Source: Pseudomonas gozinkensis (GTDB lineage: Bacteria; Pseudomonadota; Gammaproteobacteria; Pseudomonadales; Pseudomonadaceae). From it: a stretch of 64,000 nt of DNA. The DNA is taken from the NCBI RefSeq assembly GCF_014863585.1, contig NZ_CP062253.1:3436501-3500500 (forward strand). The letters are read 5' to 3'. The notes beneath the pieces were generated by a model. That model ran no database searches and was not told the DNA's origin. It worked only from the letters and a program-made list of their open reading frames with translations. This document shows positions 60,149-64,000 of this stretch, piece after piece (position 1 is the stretch's first letter; every line of letters begins with the position of its first letter). The translations under genes and the position numbers were made by a program.

Positions 60149-60946
60149 GCGCCGCGCCACGTAGACGTCGATCAGGTAACGGGCAATCGATTTGGACGCC
60201 GGCAACGGCGGCAGATCGTGCACGTTGAACCACTGGGCGTCTTCGATCTCGTCTTCCTGACAGACAATCTCGCCACCGGCGTATTCGGCATGGAAGCCCA
60301 GCATCATCGAGTGCGGGAAGGGCCAGCACTGGCTGCCCATATACTGGATGTTCTTCACCTCGATCTGCACTTCCTCGCGCACTTCGCGGATCAGGCAATC
60401 CTCGGCCGACTCCCCAGGCTCGGCGAACCCTGCCAACGTGCTATAGACACCGGTGACAAAGCGCGGTGAACGCGCCAGCAGCACTTCATCGCCACGGGTC
60501 ACCAGCACGATCATGCTCGGCGAAATCCGCGGATAACTGCGCAGATCGCACGGCTGGCAATACATCGCCCGCTCTCTTGGCACCTGGGTCATGGCCTGAC
60601 CGCAATTGCCGCAGAAACGGTGTTCGCGAGCCCAAGTGCCGATCTGTGCGGCGTAGCCCAGCACTTTGTAGATCGTGTGATCGCCGTCGAGCATGAACGC
60701 CCGCAAGCCTTTCCAGTTGCACCCCGGCACCTCGCTGGTGCTGCGCAGTTCCAGCAGATACACCGGTTCGCCATCGAGATGACCGATACCGTGCTCGGCA
60801 AGGATCGACAAGTCCTGACGCTTGAGCCATTCCCGGGGGAACAGCGCGCCGTTGTCATCGAACAGGAAACCCTCGGGGCTGCGCGCCACGGCCCAGCCGC
60901 CGGGTTGATCGGTGTCCAGTACTGCAGTGGTCCAGCGAGATGTCAT
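60116..60946 (-). CDS. nudC: NADH pyrophosphatase / RNA decapping hydrolase NudC
   Basis: A 276-residue Nudix enzyme. The zinc site is Cys112, Cys115 (FCGNCG), Cys130 and Cys133 (YCQPC). The Nudix box spans Gly173-Glu192 ([20 protein letters not shown]), and the NudC-specific SQCWPFPHS block follows. It cleaves NADH and removes NAD caps from RNA. It converges on the TSUP gene with a 33-base overlap. The next gene upstream starts only 7 bases past its neighbour, on the same strand. Confidence 0.96.
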   Translation of the reverse strand: MTSRWTTAVLDTDQPGGWAVARSPEGFLFDDNGALFPREWLKRQDLSILAEHGIGHLDGEPVYLLELRSTSEVPGCNWKGLRAFMLDGDHTIYKVLGYAAQIGTWAREHRFCGNCGQAMTQVPRERAMYCQPCDLRSYPRISPSMIVLVTRGDEVLLARSPRFVTGVYSTLAGFAEPGESAEDCLIREVREEVQIEVKNIQYMGSQCWPFPHSMMLGFHAEYAGGEIVCQEDEIEDAQWFNVHDLPPLPASKSIARYLIDVYVARRLGHAEPVLPG

Positions 60947-60952
60947 GGTTTC

Positions 60953-61765
60953 TCAATCCAGAAATTCGGGTTTCTGTTTGCTCATATGGGCAGCCATGGC
61001 CACGCGCAAGTCAGTGGATTGCAACATGGCGGCGTTCCAGGTGGCAACGTACTCGAGACCGTCGTCGATGCGATGGTCGCGCATGTAGCTGATCATTTCC
61101 TTGGTGCCGGTGACCGCGATCGGCGACTTGCCGGCGATGTCCCGGGCAATGTCCATCACGCCTTCGATCAGGCTGTCCTTGTCGCTGTAGACGCGATTGA
61201 CCAGGCCGATGCTGCGCGCTTCTTCGGCGCCAAAGGTGCGACCGGTGTAAGCCAGCTCACGCAGCATGCCGTCACCGATGATCCGTGGCAACCGTTGCAG
61301 GGTGCCAACGTCGGCCGCCATGCCGATGTCGATTTCCTTGATCGAGAACTGCGCGTCTTCAGCGGCGTAGCGCATGTCGCAGGCGGCGATCAGGTCGATG
61401 GCACCGCCCAGGCAATAACCCTGGATCGCCGCGAGTACCGGTTTGCGGCAATTGTCGACGGCATTGAAGGATGCTTGCAGGGTCAGGATCTTTTTGCGCA
61501 GCAAACGCGCATTGCGCCCGACATCCTTGCCCAGCTCATTGGCCACACCGGCCAGCATCATCAGGTCGATGCCCGAGGAAAAGTGTTTGCCAGCGCCGCT
61601 GAGCACCACCACCCGCACTTCGTCGGTGTCGTCGATCCACTGGAACACCTCGACGATTTCGCTCCAGAACGCAGCGTTCATCGAGTTGATCTTTTCCGGA
61701 CGATTGATCTGCACATGGGCGATGTTGTCGGCCAGTTCGACGCTGAAGGCGGTGTATTGAGTCAT
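60953..61765 (-). CDS. Delta(3,5)-delta(2,4)-dienoyl-CoA isomerase-like crotonase
   Basis: A 270-residue crotonase. The block KEIDIGMAADVGTLQRLPRI matches ECH1 dienoyl-CoA isomerase, whose catalytic aspartates sit here, and GKHFSSGIDLMML also matches. It shifts double bonds of dienoyl-CoA during oxidation of unsaturated fatty acids. It lies 6 bases upstream of nudC, so the two are probably one transcript. No other fatty-acid gene adjoins. Confidence 0.9.
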   Translation of the reverse strand: MTQYTAFSVELADNIAHVQINRPEKINSMNAAFWSEIVEVFQWIDDTDEVRVVVLSGAGKHFSSGIDLMMLAGVANELGKDVGRNARLLRKKILTLQASFNAVDNCRKPVLAAIQGYCLGGAIDLIAACDMRYAAEDAQFSIKEIDIGMAADVGTLQRLPRIIGDGMLRELAYTGRTFGAEEARSIGLVNRVYSDKDSLIEGVMDIARDIAGKSPIAVTGTKEMISYMRDHRIDDGLEYVATWNAAMLQSTDLRVAMAAHMSKQKPEFLD

Positions 61766-61847
61766 GGCAGAAATCCTTTACCGGGCTGAAAATGAGGCCC
61801 GAACTATAACAAGGCATCAGCACGGCGGTTCGGCCAAATGCGGGACT

Positions 61848-62621
61848 CTAGCCGTTCTTCACCGCGACGAAGGCGGCGGTCTCGTAAGGCACCGTCACCA
61901 CCTCCCTGCCCCGCAGCTGTGGCTCGCCGGCAATCAGTTGAGCAATCTGCTCGTCGATCTTCGCGCGCTGTTGATCGCTCAACGCGGCAATGAAACTGGT
62001 GGAGCGCACCCGGTTGAAAATCACATCTTCCGGCGAGCCGGTATGGCCATGCTGAAAGTGCTGGGCCTGCAACGGCCCGAACGCAGGATGGGGAAAGGCC
62101 TTGCGCCATTCACCAGTGTAGAAGCGCGGGGTGTCGCCCTCCAGCGCATTGACGATGGCGTCCAGCTTGGGCACCCATTCGATCCGGGTGTCGCGCAGGT
62201 TCCAGATCAGGCCCAGTCTGCCGCCTGGCTTGAGCACCCGGGCGATTTCATCCAGCGCTTCGGTGCTGGCAAACCAGTGAAAGGCCTGCGCACAGACAAC
62301 CGCATCCACCGAAGCATCGGGCAGCGGCAGATCTGTTGCCGTACCACTGACGGCCAACACCTGCGGCCAGGCTAGTGACAGTTTTTCCAGCATCTGCGCC
62401 ACCGGTTCCACGGCGATTACCTGGGCGCCAGTCGCCACCAGCCGTCCGGTGAACTTGCCGGTGCCGGCGCCAAGGTCGATAACAGTCTTGTGGCCATCGA
62501 GGCCCAGTGTGCCCGTCAGCCATTCGCTGACGGCCGGCGGGTAGTCGGGCCGGCCCTTGACGTAGGTGTCGGCGGCGGTTTTGTAGCCACTGGCGGCCGA
62601 GTGGTGAACCTGATCTTTCAT
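61848..62621 (-). CDS. Class I SAM-dependent methyltransferase
   Basis: A 257-residue methyltransferase_11-type protein. The SAM loop is VIDLGAGTGKFTGRL, followed by VIAVEPVAQMLEKLS, ATDLPLPDASVDAVVCAQAF and the WFASTEALDEIARVLKPGGR strand. The substrate is not apparent; relatives methylate small acids or quinone precursors. ATG at 62621 has GGGAG 7 bases upstream; TTG at 62627 is an alternative. Confidence 0.9.
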   Translation of the reverse strand: MKDQVHHSAASGYKTAADTYVKGRPDYPPAVSEWLTGTLGLDGHKTVIDLGAGTGKFTGRLVATGAQVIAVEPVAQMLEKLSLAWPQVLAVSGTATDLPLPDASVDAVVCAQAFHWFASTEALDEIARVLKPGGRLGLIWNLRDTRIEWVPKLDAIVNALEGDTPRFYTGEWRKAFPHPAFGPLQAQHFQHGHTGSPEDVIFNRVRSTSFIAALSDQQRAKIDEQIAQLIAGEPQLRGREVVTVPYETAAFVAVKNG

Positions 62622-62779
62622 GGCCAAACTCCCATGGTGGAACTTCAGATCGACAACGAATGCTGACGAGCATAGCGCCGGAAAAAGGGCTTTCCTTTAA
62701 CAAAGCCTGACAAAGCAATGAATAAATTTTCACCCTGTGGTGTTCAAAGTGAAACATGTCCCCCTGTGGAGCCTTGCCC

Positions 62780-63313
62780 ATGACTATCCGTTCCGTTATG
62801 TTCGCCGCCCCGTTGCTGGTGGCCGCGGTTTTCGCAAGCCCCCTCGCCTTCGCCAATGGCGATGAAGAGGCGCCGGTACAGAAACCCAACTGCCCCAAAG
62901 GCCAGGTGTTCGACACCAAGACGCAGAAGTGCGTGATGCAGACCAGCCATCTGGTGCCCGACGCCGACCGGACCGATTACGCCTACCGTCTGGCCAAGGC
63001 CGGCCGTTATGAAGAAGCCCTGGCCCTGCTCGATACGCTGCAACAACCGAACACCGCCAAGGCCCTCAACTATCGCGGTTACGCGACGCGCAAACTGGGC
63101 CGCACTGATGAGGGCATCGGTTATTACCTGCAATCGGTGAAACTCGATCCGCAGTATGCGCAGGTCCGCGAATACCTGGGCGAGGCCTATGTGATCAAGG
63201 GTCGCGTCGATCTGGCGCAGGAGCAGTTGCAGCACATCCAGAAGATTTGCGGCACGACCTGCGAGGAATACCGGGACCTGGCCGAAGCCATCAACGATTC
63301 ATCGAAAACCTGA
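62780..63313 (+). CDS. Exported tetratricopeptide-repeat protein
   Basis: A 177-residue protein with a signal peptide (MFAAPLLVAAVFASPLAFAN) and a short cysteine motif NCPKGQVFDTKTQKCV just after it. Two to three TPR helical hairpins (AYRLAKAGRYEEALALLDTL, ALNYRGYATRKLGRTDEGIG and YYLQSVKLDPQYAQVREYLG) follow. It is probably a periplasmic scaffold. The next gene, an ECF sigma factor, begins immediately after its stop, suggesting that the TPR protein belongs to that stress module. Confidence 0.85.
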   Translation: MTIRSVMFAAPLLVAAVFASPLAFANGDEEAPVQKPNCPKGQVFDTKTQKCVMQTSHLVPDADRTDYAYRLAKAGRYEEALALLDTLQQPNTAKALNYRGYATRKLGRTDEGIGYYLQSVKLDPQYAQVREYLGEAYVIKGRVDLAQEQLQHIQKICGTTCEEYRDLAEAINDSSKT

Positions 63314-63333
63314 CACGACACGCGGAGGCGAAC

Positions 63334-63861
63334 ATTTTCAGCGATCAGGCCTTCAGAGCCGAACTCGGGCAACACCTGGCGCGCCTGTGGCGTTACGGCT
63401 TGCTGCTGTCGCGCAATCGGCACGTGGCCGAGGATCTGGTGCAAGCCACTTGCGTGCGGGCGCTGGAGCGTTCGGGCCAGTACGTGGCCGGCACCCGCAT
63501 GGACCGCTGGCTGCTGAGCATTCTGCATTCGATCTGGCTCAATGAAGTGCGCGCCCGCCGGGTGCGCCAGGGCCAGGGCATGATGGATGCCGAAAGCCAG
63601 CTGACCTTCGATGGCGAATACGCCGCGCAGACTCACGTCATGGCGGCGCAGGTGATCCGCCGGGTCGATGCATTGCCGGAAACCCAGCGTGAAACGGTCT
63701 ATCTCGCCTACGTTGAAGGCCTGTCTTATCGCGAAGTTGCCGAGATCCTGCAAGTGCCGATCGGCACGGTCATGAGCCGTCTGGCCACAGCACGCCTGAA
63801 ACTGGCCGAATACCCGCCGCTGCATGCGGTACCGAACAGCCCCGCAGGAGACCGGCAATGA
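63334..63861 (+). CDS. ECF sigma factor
   Basis: A sigma-70 protein of about 175 residues. Region 2 includes LARLWRYGLLLSRNRHVAED, LVQATCVRALERS and RWLLSILHSIWLNEVRARRV. Region 4 has RETVYLAYVEGLSYREVAEI followed by LQVPIGTVMSRLATARLKL. No ATG or GTG fits. An in-frame ATT at 63334 has GGAGG five bases upstream, while TTG at 63247 lies inside the TPR gene without a ribosome site. I chose 63334 on the strength of the ribosome site. It overlaps the anti-sigma gene by four bases. Confidence 0.88.
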   Translation: MFSDQAFRAELGQHLARLWRYGLLLSRNRHVAEDLVQATCVRALERSGQYVAGTRMDRWLLSILHSIWLNEVRARRVRQGQGMMDAESQLTFDGEYAAQTHVMAAQVIRRVDALPETQRETVYLAYVEGLSYREVAEILQVPIGTVMSRLATARLKLAEYPPLHAVPNSPAGDRQ

Positions 63862-64000
63862 ATGCGCCTTCCGACGAGCAACTGGTGGCGTATCTGGACG
63901 ATGAACTGGACCGCGAACAACGCGGCCAGCTCGACAGCCTCATCGCCGACGATCCGCTGCTGAGCCTGCGGGTGCAATGGCTCGGCCGCAGCAATCTGCC
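63858..64000 (+). CDS. Anti-sigma factor (partial)
   Basis: The frame from ATG at 63858 gives MNAPSDEQLVAYLDDELDRE, then QRGQLDSLIADDPLLSLRVQ, typical of the N-terminal sigma-binding domain of membrane anti-sigma factors. It is cut by the right edge. The start overlaps the sigma stop (ATGA), as is usual for coupled sigma/anti-sigma pairs. Confidence 0.8.
   Translation, partial: MNAPSDEQLVAYLDDELDREQRGQLDSLIADDPLLSLRVQWLGRSNL

Overview
The window is chromosomal DNA of a fluorescent-group Pseudomonas. The evidence is a dense, GC-rich gene layout, Pseudomonas-type REP elements of three sequence families, and full-length matches by eye to Pseudomonas families (SpuI-type gamma-glutamylpolyamine synthetase, the arn operon with ugd, EfeUOB plus EfeM, SfnG, E. 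coli-type PssA). I see no rRNA, tRNA, CRISPR array, insertion sequence or prophage. The only mobile-type gene is a lone tyrosine recombinase.

Layout. 1-1088: an iron-starvation FecI/FecR-like pair, cut by the left edge, behind a strong Fur box. 1142-6166: an AraC-type regulator divergent from a polyamine set (gamma-glutamylpolyamine synthetase, polyamine-binding protein, FAD oxidase), closed by a hairpin terminator. 6210-8433: pqiB-pqiC without pqiA. 8391-14208: an orphan sensor kinase, an envelope histidine phosphatase and two ArnT-family glycosyltransferases. 14408-18069: an FbpABC-like ferric iron importer. 18085-19023: the lone integrase. 19407-29814: arnBCADTEF-ugd plus one more glycosyltransferase, all translationally coupled, which makes and attaches L-Ara4N to lipid A. 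29851-30378: a GNAT acetyltransferase.

30362-40160 is the least understood part. A LysR regulator diverges from an argininosuccinate-lyase paralogue, an amino-acid-type ABC importer, two NodB-fold deacetylases (the second with degenerate metal ligands), an MmgE/PrpD protein and an MFS transporter. It looks like an import-and-degrade pathway for an unknown aspartate- or amino-acid-derived compound. Lyase plus MmgE/PrpD epimerase recalls iminodisuccinate degradation.

40318-50590: an HPP membrane protein, then branched-chain acyl-CoA catabolism on both strands (3-hydroxyisobutyryl-CoA hydrolase and acyl-CoA dehydrogenase; convergent to them, a hydratase, dehydrogenase, thiolase, SDR dehydrogenase and acyl-CoA ligase) with an AraC regulator. 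50710-54979: Fur-box-led efeU-efeO-efeB-efeM for iron uptake. 55130-64000: pssA, a TetR regulator with a palindromic operator, an NTF2-fold protein, sfnG with a sigma-54 promoter candidate, a TSUP exporter, nudC, a dienoyl-CoA isomerase, a methyltransferase, a TPR protein and an ECF sigma/anti-sigma pair cut by the right edge.

Themes: iron (three Fur-box candidates), outer-membrane remodelling (four ArnT-like transferases, arn, pqi), and uptake plus breakdown of nitrogenous and branched-chain compounds. Start sites were chosen by eye from Shine-Dalgarno spacing and family alignment; no database search was run.
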